This document shows, in pieces, positions 7,871 to 18,677 of a DNA stretch of 64,000 nt. Numbering within the stretch: position 1 is the first letter of the stretch; the number at the start of each line of letters is the position of its first letter. The notes below the pieces were generated by a model. It was not told the origin of the DNA. It searched no databases and saw nothing but the letters and a program-made list of their open reading frames with translations. Source of the stretch: Pseudomonas sp. P7548. GTDB lineage: Bacteria; Pseudomonadota; Gammaproteobacteria; Pseudomonadales; Pseudomonadaceae. The stretch spans positions 186,001 to 250,000 of the forward strand of contig NZ_JACARO010000002.1 of assembly GCF_013386585.1 (NCBI RefSeq), given 5' to 3'. Both the position numbers and the translations under genes were made by a program.

Positions 7871-8641
7871 ATGCGGCGTGTGGTGTTCAATCAGAAAGGT
7901 GGCGTTGGAAAGTCCAGCATTGCCTGCAACCTGGCGGCTGTCAGTGCCAGCGAAGGTTATCGAACCCTATTGGTGGACCTCGATGCACAAGCCAACTCAA
8001 CCCAGTACCTCACTGGCTTGACTGGCGACGATATCCCCATGGGGATCGCGGATTTTTTCAAGCAAACCCTGTCTTCCGGGCCGTTTTCCAAGAAGAACAA
8101 GGTTGATATCTACGAAACCCCGTTCGACAACCTGCACGTCATCACTGCGACCCCGGAGTTGGCAGACCTGCAGCCCAAGCTCGAGGCCAAGCACAAGATC
8201 AACAAGCTGCGAAAGCTGCTGGATGATCTGAGTGAGGATTACGATCGGATTTACCTGGATACACCGCCAGCGTTGAATTTTTATGCGGTATCGGCGCTGA
8301 TTGCCGCTGATCGCGTGCTGATCCCTTTCGATTGCGACAGCTTTTCGCGTCAGGCCCTCTATGGCCTACTGGCGGAAATCGAAGAATTGAAGGAAGACCA
8401 CAACGAAGGCCTCGAAGTGGAAGGCATTGTGGTCAACCAGTTCCAGGCCCGGGCGAGCCTGCCACAGCAGATGCTTGATGAGTTGATTGCAGAAGGTTTG
8501 CCGGTATTGCCGGTGTACCTGGCCAGCTCCGTGCGCATGCGCGAGTCACACCAGGAAAGCAAGCCGCTGATCCACCTGGACCCACGGCACAAGCTTACGC
8601 AGCAGTTTGTGGAGTTGCATAACCTGCTGGAAAACGCCTGA
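7871..8641 (+). CDS. ParA/Soj-family ATPase, orphan
   Basis: 256 aa. The longer open frame upstream was not used, because the ATG at 7871 has a strong ribosome binding site (ACGGAGG at 7857-7863) and gives the usual start MRRVVFNQKGGVGKSS. Residues 9-16 (KGGVGKSS) are the deviant Walker A motif with the signature lysine, DLDAQ at 36-40 is the Walker A' region, and IYLDTPPALN is Walker B. ParA proteins dimerise on DNA with ATP and position cargo. No parB, parS-like repeat or chemotaxis operon is adjacent, so this is not the chromosome-partition ParA, and its cargo is unknown. I recall a similar lone ParA at this position in P. aeruginosa (PA5028). Confidence 0.9.
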   Translation: MRRVVFNQKGGVGKSSIACNLAAVSASEGYRTLLVDLDAQANSTQYLTGLTGDDIPMGIADFFKQTLSSGPFSKKNKVDIYETPFDNLHVITATPELADLQPKLEAKHKINKLRKLLDDLSEDYDRIYLDTPPALNFYAVSALIAADRVLIPFDCDSFSRQALYGLLAEIEELKEDHNEGLEVEGIVVNQFQARASLPQQMLDELIAEGLPVLPVYLASSVRMRESHQESKPLIHLDPRHKLTQQFVELHNLLENA

Positions 8642-8662
8642 TCTCAAGGGCAACCCATTCCC

Positions 8663-8730
8663 CTGTAGGAGCCGGCTTGCCGGCGATGACGGCCTCAAAA
8701 ACGCTATCGCCGGCAAGCCGGCTCCTACAG
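8663..8730. repeat. REP-type palindrome pair (GTAGGAGCCGGCTTGCCGGC type)
   Basis: Two inverted arms beginning CTGTAGGAGCCGGCTTGCCG face each other across about 18 bases between parA and trxC, which converge. This is the usual Pseudomonas REP doublet. It may also stop transcription from both sides, though there is no T-run. Confidence 0.85.
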
Positions 8731-8740
8731 TTGATCGCGT

Positions 8741-9175
8741 TTAAACGCCTTGGCTACGCAGCCAGCTCATCAGTTGTGGCAACGGAAATGCCCCGCTCTG
8801 GCGAGCCACTTCGCGGCCGTTCTTGAACAGAATCAAACTAGGGATCGAGCGAATCCCCAACTGCGCCGAAAGCTGCTGATTGGCCTCGCTGTCGAGCTTG
8901 GCCAACCGGCACTTGCCCTCCAACTGGCCAGCGGCCTGCTCAAACACCGGCGCGAACGATTTACACGGCCCACACCAATCAGCCCACACATCCACCAGCA
9001 GCGGCAAATCGCCCTTGATCTGGCTGGCGTAGTCGCCTTGTTTCAGTTCAAACGGCTTGTTCAGTAACACCGGCTGCTTGCAGCGTCCGCACTTGGGCGC
9101 GTCACCCAGGCGTTCGCCGGGGATGCGGTTGAGGCCGTTGCAATGGGGGCAGGGGATGACAAGAGGTTCGGACAT
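8741..9175 (-). CDS. trxC: Thioredoxin 2 (zinc-binding thioredoxin)
   Basis: 144 aa from the ATG at 9175; E. coli TrxC has 139. The N-terminal extension carries two CxxC pairs (C9/C12 and C29/C32) that bind zinc in TrxC, followed by a thioredoxin domain with the redox site WCGPC at 67-71 and the cis-proline segment IRSIPSLILF. It reduces protein disulphides in the cytoplasm and is usually induced by oxidative stress; no OxyR site was identified here. The gene is monocistronic, between REP repeats. Confidence 0.95.
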   Translation of the reverse strand: MSEPLVIPCPHCNGLNRIPGERLGDAPKCGRCKQPVLLNKPFELKQGDYASQIKGDLPLLVDVWADWCGPCKSFAPVFEQAAGQLEGKCRLAKLDSEANQQLSAQLGIRSIPSLILFKNGREVARQSGAFPLPQLMSWLRSQGV

Positions 9176-9238
9176 GGTGAGGCTCCTGAAAATGGCCAAT
9201 AGGCTCTATCTGGAGCCAGCGCCTGTATTTATCAAGCT

Positions 9239-9370
9239 GTAGTGAGCGGGCTTGCCCCGCGCTGGGCTGCGTAGCGGCCCCAATAAGGACGCCGCCGTGT
9301 TTCAGAAGGACCGAGGTGCCTGAGTTTGGGGCGGCTTCGCCACCCAGCGCGGGGCAAGCCCGCTCACTAC
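9239..9370. repeat. REP-type inverted repeat with 28-bp perfect arms
   Basis: The left arm (9239-9266, starting GTAGTGAGCGGGCTTGCCCC) and the right arm (9343-9370) are exact reverse complements, separated by 76 bases. This is a different sequence class from the neighbouring repeat at 8663. It lies just downstream of selO and upstream of trxC. Confidence 0.85.
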
Positions 9371-9374
9371 AGGG

Positions 9375-10886
<1,512 letters not shown>

Positions 10887-13800
10887 TTAGTCGAGTTTGC
10901 TCGGCGGTGGTTCCTGCACGCCGCCGTCGTTGGCGGGCTTGGCCGGGGTGTCGACTTCCACCAGCTTGTATTCCTGGCCGTGGAGGTTCTTGAGGTAGAC
11001 CTCCATCTGGCGGAACGAAATGTTGATGTGCTCTTTCTTGAACTCACGGTTGATAAAGCGGTTCACTTCGTCGATCACCGGGTTGCGGTCGCCCAGGTCA
11101 CGTACGTGCATGCGCAGTTCGTGGTCGAGGGTGCTTTCGCCGAAGTTGAGGAAGTACACATGAGGTTCCGGCTCTTTGAGCACACGCGGGTTGTCGCGGG
11201 CGGCCTTGAGCAGCAGTTCCTTCACGCGGTCCAGGTCGGAGCCATAGTCCACACCCAGCTTGAGGGTGACGCGGGTGATGGTGTCGGTCAGCGACCAGTT
11301 GATCAACTGCCCGGTGATGAAGGTCTTGTTCGGGACAATGATGTCCTTGCGGTCGAAGTCGGTGATGGTGGTGGCGCGGATGCGGATCTTGCTCACGGTG
11401 CCGGACAGGTTGCCGATGGTGATGGTGTCGCCGATGCGCACCGGGCGTTCGAACAGGATCATGATGCCGGAGATGAAGTTGGCGAAGATCTCCTGCATGC
11501 CGAAGCCCAAGCCCACCGACAGCGCCGCCACCAGCCATTGCAGCTTGTCCCAGCTCACGCCGAGGGTGGACAGGGTGGACACGAAGCCCACGCCGGCAAT
11601 CACATAGGACAGCAACGTGGTGGTCGCGTAGGCGCTGCCCTGGGCCAGGTCCAGCTTGGACAGCACCAACACTTCCAGCAAGCCTGGCAAGTTGCGCGCC
11701 AGGGCAAAGGTGATGCCGACGATGATCGACGCGCCGAGCAAGTCGCCGATGCTGATCGGCACCATGCTGATGTTGGCGCCGGTGCCGCTGGTGTATTCGT
11801 AGAGGGTCACGTTGTCCAGGTAGGAGAACACCGTGATCAGGTCTTTCCATACCCAATACAGCGCCGCGATAAAGCCGCCGAGCAAGGCCAGGCGGATCAG
11901 GCGCATGGACTGTTCGTTGACCTGCTCGATGTCCAGGGTCGGTTCTTCGATCACCGCTTCACCGTCGCCGGCTTCCTTGGCCGCCTGGCGCTTGGCCAGG
12001 GCGCGGGCATAAGCCAGGCGCCGTGCGGCGACGCCCAGGCCACGTACGAAGGTGGCTTCGATCACCAGCCAGAACATCAGCAGGTACAGGGTATTGATCA
12101 AGCGGTCGCTGAGCTTGAGCGCGGTGTAGTAGTAGCCGAAGCACACGGCGACGAACAGCGCGATGGGCAGGGCGGTAAACAGCAGGCCCACGGCCTTGCG
12201 GAACAACGAGGCTTTTTCGTGGGTCGGGCTGTTTAGCAGCAAGCGACCCAGCAGCCAGGCCATCAGTGCGTAGCAGGTCAGCACCACGCCGATGCCCAGC
12301 ACGTCGTCGGCCAGTGCAGCCGGTTGGTGCTCGGCGATGGCTACCACGGCCACCAGGGCCAGCACCACCAGGCCGAGCTTGCGCACCCAGCCTTGCAGGA
12401 ATTCGACCTGGGGTTTTTCCCAACGGAAGTGCAGTTCGGCCACGCCGCCCGGCGCGAGGATGCGGTAGGCGGTGTAGAACACCATCCACGCCTGGGCGAT
12501 CTGCAGCAGCGCTGCGCCCAGGTTGGCGTTTTGCCCACGGGCGTCGATCTGCAGCGCGTAGCCGCACAGTGCCAGGCCCAGGGCCACCGGCATGGCCAGC
12601 AGGATGTTGATCAGGATGGCCTGGGGCGTATGCCACTGGCTGTCGCGCTTGAAGTGGCCGATGTCCTGGTGGACCTTGTTCAGGCGCTGATACAGGTTCT
12701 TGCGCCGCCACAACAGTGCACCTATCAACAGCAACAGTGGCAGGAACAGCAGTGGGCGCTGGGTCAGGCCGTCATACAGTTCGCTGACACTGGAGGCCCA
12801 GGGCAGGGTGGTGACCTGTTTGCTCAGGTGCGCCGGCACGGTTTCCAGCCACTCGGTGTCCAGTGGCTTGTTGCTGGGGATCCAGAACATCTGCTCATCC
12901 AGCGTCGCTCGCAGGGTGGTGGCGGTGCTGAGCAATTGTTTCTGGTTGAGCTGCAAGGTGATGGATTCATTGAGCAGTGCGCTCAGTTCACGGCTCAGGC
13001 GCTCCAGCAGGTCGCTGCGGGTGATCGCCAGTTCCAGCAGGGTGCGGCGCAATTGCGGGGTCACGTCATCCGGTGGCTGGTTGGCCAGCAGGTTATCCAC
13101 ATAGGTACTGGGCGAACTGATCAGCTCGCGTTGCTGGTTGACCTCGAACTGGTACAGGCGAATGTTGGCAATGTCGTCCGCCAGGTCGCGGTCCACGGTG
13201 AGGCGCGGCAGGGCCTGCTTCTGCTTGTAGAGGATCTTGGACAGCAGCAGGCTGCCCTTGAGCACGTTGATCTGCTCGTCCAGGGCCGAATCGCTCTGGG
13301 TCACGGTGTCCAGTTGCTGCTTGGTCTGCAGGTTCTTCTGGGTCAGGTCGTTGAGGCGGTCGGTGCTTTTGAGCAGGTAGTCGGACAGCTTCAGGTTGGC
13401 CGCGCTTTCGGTGGCCAACAGGCTGCTGCCCCCGGCCTTTTGCGCCTCGATGGACTGTTGGGTCACGGTCTGTTGGGACTGGGCCAGGCGTTTCTGGTTG
13501 ATCAGGGTTTGCAGGTCCTGGATCTCTTGTTCCAGGCGCGCGGTTTTTTCCACCACCAGGTCATGCTGGCTGTTGCCCAGGTCTTGCAGTTGGCTGTTGC
13601 CGGCCAGTTCCTGGCGGCGCAGTGGGATTAGCGCGTTGAGCGCGGCGAGTTCGGCGTTGAGCTGGTTGCGCTGGTCGCCGCTGAGGGTTTTGCCGTTGTC
13701 CTTGCCGACCTTGAGGATCGAGTTGATCTGCAGGATGCGGGTCTGGCTGCTGCTGATTTCGGTCTGGGCGCGTTCCGGGCGGGTCTGCGCGGCGATGGTC

Positions 13801-14225
13801 AGGCTGTTGGCGTCGGCCAGGTCTTTTTGCAGGTCGCCTTGCTGGGTGGTGCGCTGCACCAGCAATTGTTCGAGCTGTGGCACCGGCAGGGTGGCATAGC
13901 GCTGGGCGACGGGAATGACTTTGGTGGCCTTGAGCCTTACCAACTCCCGCTGGTTCTCGGTGGTCTGGCGCGGCGCATCTTCCAGCTGGCGCTTGAGGTC
14001 GACCAGGCGCTGCTCGTAATCCTGCTTGTTGCCCAGGTACGTCAGGGTCTGCTGCAGGATGGTCTGCAGCGCCTTCATGTCGGCGTCGGGCAGCTTGCGG
14101 TCGGGCAGCTTGTCCAGGGTTTGCTGGATAGCGTCGGCGCTGGGCGGGTCGGCCGCGTGAACGGTGCCGACACAAAGGGTCAGGCCCAGCAGGGCAGTGG
14201 CGAGAAACGTGCGCAGGGTTGGCAT
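10887..14225 (-). CDS. mscK: MscK/KefA-type large mechanosensitive channel
   Basis: 1112 aa, close to E. coli MscK (1120). A signal peptide (LRTFLATALLGLTLCVGTVHA, cleaved about residue 24) leads into a long periplasmic coiled-coil region (about 25-480) rich in Gln and Leu. Many transmembrane helices follow, from about 495 to 900. The MscS pore and beta domain is at the C-terminus: GLGFGMQEIFANFISGIMIL, the ERPVRIGDTI loop and IIVPNKTFITGQLINW. MscK channels open under membrane tension and are modulated by K+. The neighbour encodes a K+/H+ antiporter, but a terminator lies between them, so they are probably separate units. A shorter MscS paralogue is ruled out by length. Confidence 0.92.
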   Translation of the reverse strand: MPTLRTFLATALLGLTLCVGTVHAADPPSADAIQQTLDKLPDRKLPDADMKALQTILQQTLTYLGNKQDYEQRLVDLKRQLEDAPRQTTENQRELVRLKATKVIPVAQRYATLPVPQLEQLLVQRTTQQGDLQKDLADANSLTIAAQTRPERAQTEISSSQTRILQINSILKVGKDNGKTLSGDQRNQLNAELAALNALIPLRRQELAGNSQLQDLGNSQHDLVVEKTARLEQEIQDLQTLINQKRLAQSQQTVTQQSIEAQKAGGSSLLATESAANLKLSDYLLKSTDRLNDLTQKNLQTKQQLDTVTQSDSALDEQINVLKGSLLLSKILYKQKQALPRLTVDRDLADDIANIRLYQFEVNQQRELISSPSTYVDNLLANQPPDDVTPQLRRTLLELAITRSDLLERLSRELSALLNESITLQLNQKQLLSTATTLRATLDEQMFWIPSNKPLDTEWLETVPAHLSKQVTTLPWASSVSELYDGLTQRPLLFLPLLLLIGALLWRRKNLYQRLNKVHQDIGHFKRDSQWHTPQAILINILLAMPVALGLALCGYALQIDARGQNANLGAALLQIAQAWMVFYTAYRILAPGGVAELHFRWEKPQVEFLQGWVRKLGLVVLALVAVVAIAEHQPAALADDVLGIGVVLTCYALMAWLLGRLLLNSPTHEKASLFRKAVGLLFTALPIALFVAVCFGYYYTALKLSDRLINTLYLLMFWLVIEATFVRGLGVAARRLAYARALAKRQAAKEAGDGEAVIEEPTLDIEQVNEQSMRLIRLALLGGFIAALYWVWKDLITVFSYLDNVTLYEYTSGTGANISMVPISIGDLLGASIIVGITFALARNLPGLLEVLVLSKLDLAQGSAYATTTLLSYVIAGVGFVSTLSTLGVSWDKLQWLVAALSVGLGFGMQEIFANFISGIMILFERPVRIGDTITIGNLSGTVSKIRIRATTITDFDRKDIIVPNKTFITGQLINWSLTDTITRVTLKLGVDYGSDLDRVKELLLKAARDNPRVLKEPEPHVYFLNFGESTLDHELRMHVRDLGDRNPVIDEVNRFINREFKKEHINISFRQMEVYLKNLHGQEYKLVEVDTPAKPANDGGVQEPPPSKLD

Positions 14226-14242
14226 AGAGACCGGTCGAGCAA

Positions 14243-14272
14243 AATGAAGAAAAGGGAGCGAATTGTCGCTCC
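14243..14272 (-). terminator. Rho-independent terminator of nhaP2
   Basis: On the minus strand the stem GGAGCG-ACAATT-CGCTCC (14272-14255) is followed by CTTTTCTTCATTTT. It lies directly after the nhaP2 stop at 14278 and before the mscK start, so it should separate the two genes. Confidence 0.65.
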
Positions 14273-14277
14273 GCAGT

Positions 14278-16020
14278 TTAGAGGAAGAGTCCGGGGCCCG
14301 GGCGACTTCCTTCGGGGAATCTGACGCCGACTTTGCCGATCTTGTTCCCGTCCATGACCGCGACGGTCCAGATGGTGTTGTTCCATTCCACCTGGTCGCC
14401 GACGATGGGCGCGCCGCCGACTTTCTGGGTAATGAAACTGCTCAATGGCATGTCCGGGTCGATGCCCTCCAGCTTCAAGCCGTACAAGGCTGAAACCGCG
14501 CCCAGCTGGGCGTCGCCTTCGAGTACGAAGTCGCCGAAGAAGCGCAGGTCCAGACCCCGTTGCGGGGCCTGGCTGAACAGTTTGCCCAGGGCCGGCAGGT
14601 TGTGTTCGTGGCCGATCACGCAGAGCAAATCGCCGACTTCCAGCACCGTACTACCCGACGGATGGAGCAGTTGCTGGCCACGAAACAGTGCCGCGATCCG
14701 AGTGCCTTCGGGCATTTTCAGCTCGCGCAGGGCCGCACCGATGCACCATTTTTCCGCACCCAGGCGGTAGACGAACAGCTCCCACTCGCTGGTGACGTGC
14801 ACTTCCAGGGCTGCGCGGGAGATCGGCGCCGGGTCTGGCGGTACGGTCACTTTCAGCAGCTTGGCCACCCACGGCAGGCTGGTGCCTTGCACCAGCAGGG
14901 AGACCAGCACGATAAAGAACGCCAGGTTGAAGTACAGCTGTGCGTGGGGCAGGCCGGCCATCAGCGGGAACACCGCCAAAATGATCGGGACCGCGCCGCG
15001 CAGGCCTACCCAGGCGATAAAGGCTTTTTCGCGACCGTGGAACGCCTTGAACGGCAGCAGGCCGACCATCACCGACAGCGGTCGCGCAAATAGGATCATC
15101 CACAGCGCCAGGCCCAGCGCCGGCAGGGCAATCGGCAGCAGGTCATGGGGCGTGACCAGCAGGCCCAGCACCAAAAACATGCCGATCTGTGCCAGCCAGG
15201 CCATGCCGTCGAGCATATGCAGAATGCCGTGGCGGCTGCGCACCGGGCGGTTGCCGATCACCAGGCCGCACAGGTACACGGCGAGGAAGCCGCTGCCGTG
15301 CAGGGCGTTGGTCAGCGCGAACACCACCAGGCCGCCGGCGATCACCAGGATCGGGTACAGGCCGGTGGCCAGGTTGATGCGGTTGACCATCTGCAGCATC
15401 AGCCAGCCGCCGCCCAGGCCGACGATGCCCCCGATGCCGAACTCGCGCACCAGGTGGGTCAGCAGGCTCCAGTGCAGGCCGGTCTGGCCGCTGGCGAGCA
15501 TGTCGATGAGGGTGACAGTAAGGAACACCGCCATCGGGTCGTTGCTGCCGGACTCGATTTCCAGGCTGGCGGTGACCCGTTCGTTCAGGCCCTTGCCGCC
15601 GAGCAACGAGAACACCGCCGCGGCGTCCGTGGAGCCGACGATGGCGCCGATCAGCAGGCCCTGGATGATATTGAGGTTGAACAACCAGGCGGCGGCCATG
15701 CCGGTGAGGCCGGTGGTAATCAATACTCCCACCGTGGCCAGCGACAACGCCGGCCAGAGTGCTACGCGGAAACTCGCCACCCGTGTGCGCAGGCCACCGT
15801 CGAGCAGGATCACGGCCAGTGCGAGGTTGCCCACCAGGTAGGCGGTCGGGTAGTTGTCGAAGATGATGCCGCCGCCGTCGACGCCGGCGACCATGCCCAC
15901 GGCCAGGATGATCACCAGAATCGGGATCCCCAGGCGGGACGAAAGAGAACTCACCAGAATGCTCGCACCCACCAGCAACGCGCCGATCAAGAACAGGCTG
16001 TTGATGGTCGTCGCATTCAA
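14278..16020 (-). CDS. nhaP2: K+/H+ antiporter NhaP2/CvrA type
   Basis: 580 aa from a TTG at 16020 (TTG AAT GCG ACG), with GGAG about nine bases upstream; this gives the normal family N-terminus. An ATG at 16065 would add 15 residues and is less likely. About 12 transmembrane helices form a CPA1 exchanger: [16 protein letters not shown], the [12 protein letters not shown] motif with the ion-binding Asp, [15 protein letters not shown], and [19 protein letters not shown] soluble TrkA_C-like domain (about 400-480) and a CorC/HlyC-type domain at the end are typical of NhaP2 and probably sense nucleotides or pH. It expels K+ in exchange for protons across the inner membrane. Confidence 0.92.
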   Translation of the reverse strand: MNATTINSLFLIGALLVGASILVSSLSSRLGIPILVIILAVGMVAGVDGGGIIFDNYPTAYLVGNLALAVILLDGGLRTRVASFRVALWPALSLATVGVLITTGLTGMAAAWLFNLNIIQGLLIGAIVGSTDAAAVFSLLGGKGLNERVTASLEIESGSNDPMAVFLTVTLIDMLASGQTGLHWSLLTHLVREFGIGGIVGLGGGWLMLQMVNRINLATGLYPILVIAGGLVVFALTNALHGSGFLAVYLCGLVIGNRPVRSRHGILHMLDGMAWLAQIGMFLVLGLLVTPHDLLPIALPALGLALWMILFARPLSVMVGLLPFKAFHGREKAFIAWVGLRGAVPIILAVFPLMAGLPHAQLYFNLAFFIVLVSLLVQGTSLPWVAKLLKVTVPPDPAPISRAALEVHVTSEWELFVYRLGAEKWCIGAALRELKMPEGTRIAALFRGQQLLHPSGSTVLEVGDLLCVIGHEHNLPALGKLFSQAPQRGLDLRFFGDFVLEGDAQLGAVSALYGLKLEGIDPDMPLSSFITQKVGGAPIVGDQVEWNNTIWTVAVMDGNKIGKVGVRFPEGSRPGPGLFL

Positions 16021-16141
16021 AGGCAGTACTCCATGAGCAATAAGGACGAGACGCAAACTGACCATGCAGTCTGCGTGCCAGCGATTCTAACCTGTTGAAT
16101 TGCTGCGCTGTCAAAAAGCTTTTTCTGATTCGTGTAGATCC

Positions 16142-16234
16142 AATGTGGGAGCGGGCTTACTCGCGAATGCGGTACATCAGCTAGAAATATGCTGACTGAA
16201 ACACCGTATTCGCGAGCAAGCCCGCTCCCACATT
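16142..16234. repeat. REP-type palindrome pair (GTGGGAGCGGGCTT type)
   Basis: Arms starting AATGTGGGAGCGGGCTTACT face each other across about 30 bases, between the chemoreceptor stop and the nhaP2 start. The left arm has TTACTCGCG where the right arm implies TTGCTCGCG. Confidence 0.8.
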
Positions 16235-16253
16235 TTTGACCGAGGTGTGTCAG

Positions 16254-17879
16254 TTAGAGGCGGAAGCGTCCGACCATCCCGTTCAAGTCCACCGCCAGGC
16301 GCGACAACTCGCTGCTCGCCGCGCTGGTCTGGCTGGCGCCGGTGGCCGACTGCACCGACAGGTCGCGGATGTTCACCAGGTTGCGGTCCACTTCCCGCGC
16401 TACCTGGGCCTGCTCCTCGGCCGCGCTGGCGATGACCAGGTTGCGTTCGTTGATCTCGACAATGGCCGTGTTGATGGTGTCCAGGGACATCCCTGCACCT
16501 TTGGCGATGTTCAACGTCGATTCCGCACGCTCGGTGCTGTTGCGCATCGAGTCCACCGCGTGTTCGGTGCCGGCCTGGATGCTGCCGATCATCCGCTCGA
16601 TTTCGCTGGTGGACTGCTGGGTGCGATGGGCCAGTGCACGGACCTCGTCGGCCACCACGGCAAACCCACGGCCGGCTTCACCGGCGCGGGCCGCTTCAAT
16701 GGCGGCGTTGAGGGCCAGCAGGTTGGTCTGGTCGGCCAGGCCGCGAATCACATCCAGCACCTTGCCGATATCGCGGGACTCGTTGGCCAGGTCGCCAATC
16801 AAGGTCGCGGTGGCTTGCACATCGCCGCTCATGCGCTCGATGGCGCTGACGGTTTCCTGCACCAGGTCGCGACCGTCGCCGGCGGAGGTGGTGGCGTTGC
16901 GCGATGCCTCGGAGGTGCTCACTGCGTTGCGTGCGACTTCTTCGACAGCGCTGGTCATCTCGTTGACGGCGGTGGCGGCCTGTTCGATTTCATTGTTCTG
17001 CTGGGTCAGGCCCCGGGCGCTTTCGTCGGTGACCGCGTTCAGCTCTTCAGCGGCAGACGCCAGTTGCGTGGCGGAACCTGCGATGCGTTGCAGGGTGTCG
17101 CGCAGCTTGTCCTGCATCTTGGCCATGGCGGCGAGCAGGCGGCCGGCCTCATCGTTGCCATCGACCTTGATCGGACGGGTCAGGTTACCTTCGGCGACTT
17201 CTTCCGCCGCTTCAAGCGCCTGGGAGATGGGCTGGGTAATGCTACGAGTCAGCAGCCAGGCGAACAGCAGTGTCAGCACGGTGGCAACAATCAGCAGGCC
17301 CACGACCAGGTCAAAGGCCATGTTGTACTGGTCTTCGGCTTGCTGGTTGGTGGCGTTGGCCATCTTGTTATTGATGTCCACCAAGCGCGTCAGCACAGCG
17401 TTGACCTGCTCGGAGTTGGCCAGCAGTTCGCTGTTGAGCAAGGCGCGCAGTTCTTCAACTTGATTGGCCTGGGACAGGCTCTTCATGCGCGCTTCGATCT
17501 GATGGTATTGGCCGAGCAGGCGCACGTATTCATCGTAGGTCGCGCGCTCTTCGCTGCTGTCGATCAGCTTCTCGTAGATGCCCTGGGCAGCACGTATCTG
17601 CTGGTTGCGCATATCGAAGGCTTCCAGGGTCTTTTGCTGAACGTCCGGTTCGCGGTTGGTCAGCAAGCGGTACGACAGCACCCGCAGGCGCAGGGTCAGT
17701 TGGGTGAACTCGTCGAGGGCGCGAATGCTGGGCACGCTGGTCAGGGTGATGTCTTCGGTGGCGGCGCGGATCTTGCTCATCTGGTTCAGGGCGAAAACAC
17801 CGAGAAACAACATCAACGCACCAATAAACGCGAAGCCGAGGAAGGCCCTCGGGGCGATATTCATATTACGAAGTGACAT
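16254..17879 (-). CDS. Methyl-accepting chemotaxis protein with a four-helix-bundle sensor
   Basis: 541 aa from the ATG at 17879 (AGGA eight bases upstream), which gives the proper start [18 protein letters not shown]. The first transmembrane helix is at about 11-31 and the second at about 190-212 ([20 protein letters not shown]). The periplasmic part between them is all helical, like the 4HB_MCP domain. A HAMP linker follows, then the long signalling hairpin whose tip [18 protein letters not shown] is invariant in the family. There is no C-terminal CheR-docking pentapeptide. The ligand cannot be inferred, and no che genes lie nearby, so it feeds a distant chemotaxis system. Confidence 0.93.
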   Translation of the reverse strand: MSLRNMNIAPRAFLGFAFIGALMLFLGVFALNQMSKIRAATEDITLTSVPSIRALDEFTQLTLRLRVLSYRLLTNREPDVQQKTLEAFDMRNQQIRAAQGIYEKLIDSSEERATYDEYVRLLGQYHQIEARMKSLSQANQVEELRALLNSELLANSEQVNAVLTRLVDINNKMANATNQQAEDQYNMAFDLVVGLLIVATVLTLLFAWLLTRSITQPISQALEAAEEVAEGNLTRPIKVDGNDEAGRLLAAMAKMQDKLRDTLQRIAGSATQLASAAEELNAVTDESARGLTQQNNEIEQAATAVNEMTSAVEEVARNAVSTSEASRNATTSAGDGRDLVQETVSAIERMSGDVQATATLIGDLANESRDIGKVLDVIRGLADQTNLLALNAAIEAARAGEAGRGFAVVADEVRALAHRTQQSTSEIERMIGSIQAGTEHAVDSMRNSTERAESTLNIAKGAGMSLDTINTAIVEINERNLVIASAAEEQAQVAREVDRNLVNIRDLSVQSATGASQTSAASSELSRLAVDLNGMVGRFRL

Positions 17880-18156
17880 GCGGGAATCCTGGGGAGAAGC
17901 GCGATCCGTGCGGCCATGAGACGGGGTGTGCATGTCGTATCGGCCATACGACTAAAGTCTTAAGGGGGCGCGCGCTTTTGTCGCATCTGACGAGGGGTTG
18001 GGCGGATTCAGGAACCAGATCCGGTAAATGCAGTCACTAAGGCTCGAAAGTACGGCCCGGCCCTTAAAAAACGGGCTGTGCGCCGGGGATAACCCTGGCA
18101 TCCGAGGTGAATTTTCTTTATCGTCACCGCCCTTTGAAAAAGCCCGAGAAATCAAA

Positions 18157-18387
18157 ATGTTAGAAGCATCCCTCAGCCAATTGGAACAACTGGTCAGCGA
18201 CCTGGTACAGCAGAATCAGGACCTGCTGGGCAGCAACGAATCCCTCAAGGCCGAACTGGCCCGTGCCAAGGATGAAAACGACAGCCTGCAACTGAACCTG
18301 ATGGAGCAGGAAGAAAAGCACAGCGCCACCGCCGCGCGCATCCAGGCGCTGGTTGAGCGCGTGAGTGCAGGGCCTGTCAGCGCATGA
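18157..18387 (+). CDS. Small coiled-coil protein, TIGR02449/ZapB-like
   Basis: 76 aa from the ATG at 18157; the open frame extends upstream, but without a plausible N-terminus. It is nearly all coiled coil, with Leu/Gln/Glu heptads (LSQLEQLVSDLVQQNQDLLG, then LKAELARAKDENDSLQLNL). It overlaps the next gene by ATGA, so the two are coupled. Short coiled-coil proteins of this sort are often named TIGR02449 or SlyX/ZapB-like and sit before zapA in pseudomonads. A role in Z-ring organisation is an inference from that pairing. Confidence 0.75.
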   Translation: MLEASLSQLEQLVSDLVQQNQDLLGSNESLKAELARAKDENDSLQLNLMEQEEKHSATAARIQALVERVSAGPVSA

Positions 18388-18677
18388 ACGAAGGGATAAA
18401 GGTCGTTTCGATTCTCGGAGAGGATTACTCGATCAAGGCGCCAGCCGGGGAAGAACTGACCCTGATGCACGCCGTGACCATGCTCAAGGCCTCCCTGGCC
18501 ACCACCAAGAAAAAGTACCCGACGCTGATCGGTGACAAATTATTGGTACTGGCCGCGCTGAACCTGTGCGCCGAGCAGATCGAAATGCAACAGGCTCACC
18601 AACAGGAACTCGACCGTTACCAAGAGCAAGTCAGCGCCACGGTCGATGTGATTTCCAAGGCGATCGGACAGCCTTAG
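18384..18677 (+). CDS. ZapA-family cell division protein (divergent)
   Basis: 97 aa. The layout is that of ZapA: a small N-terminal beta domain (IKVVSILGEDYSIKAP), then KLLVLAALNLCAEQIEMQQA leading into a C-terminal coiled coil. ZapA bundles FtsZ filaments at midcell. The N-terminal domain is less like canonical Pseudomonas ZapA as I remember it, and the usual downstream neighbours (6S RNA, then fau/ygfA) are absent: the next gene converges and overlaps its 3' end by four bases. It may be a ZapA paralogue rather than the main zapA, so I leave the symbol blank. Confidence 0.72.
   Translation: MNEGIKVVSILGEDYSIKAPAGEELTLMHAVTMLKASLATTKKKYPTLIGDKLLVLAALNLCAEQIEMQQAHQQELDRYQEQVSATVDVISKAIGQP

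Noticed and set aside
8663..8730. Repeated palindromes as a CRISPR array
   Set aside because: The repeats are dispersed over the window as inverted pairs, not spaced in series, and there are no cas genes.
17940..18156. 6S RNA next to the ZapA-like gene
   Set aside because: I looked for the long double-hairpin with a central bubble before and after the gene and found no convincing structure.
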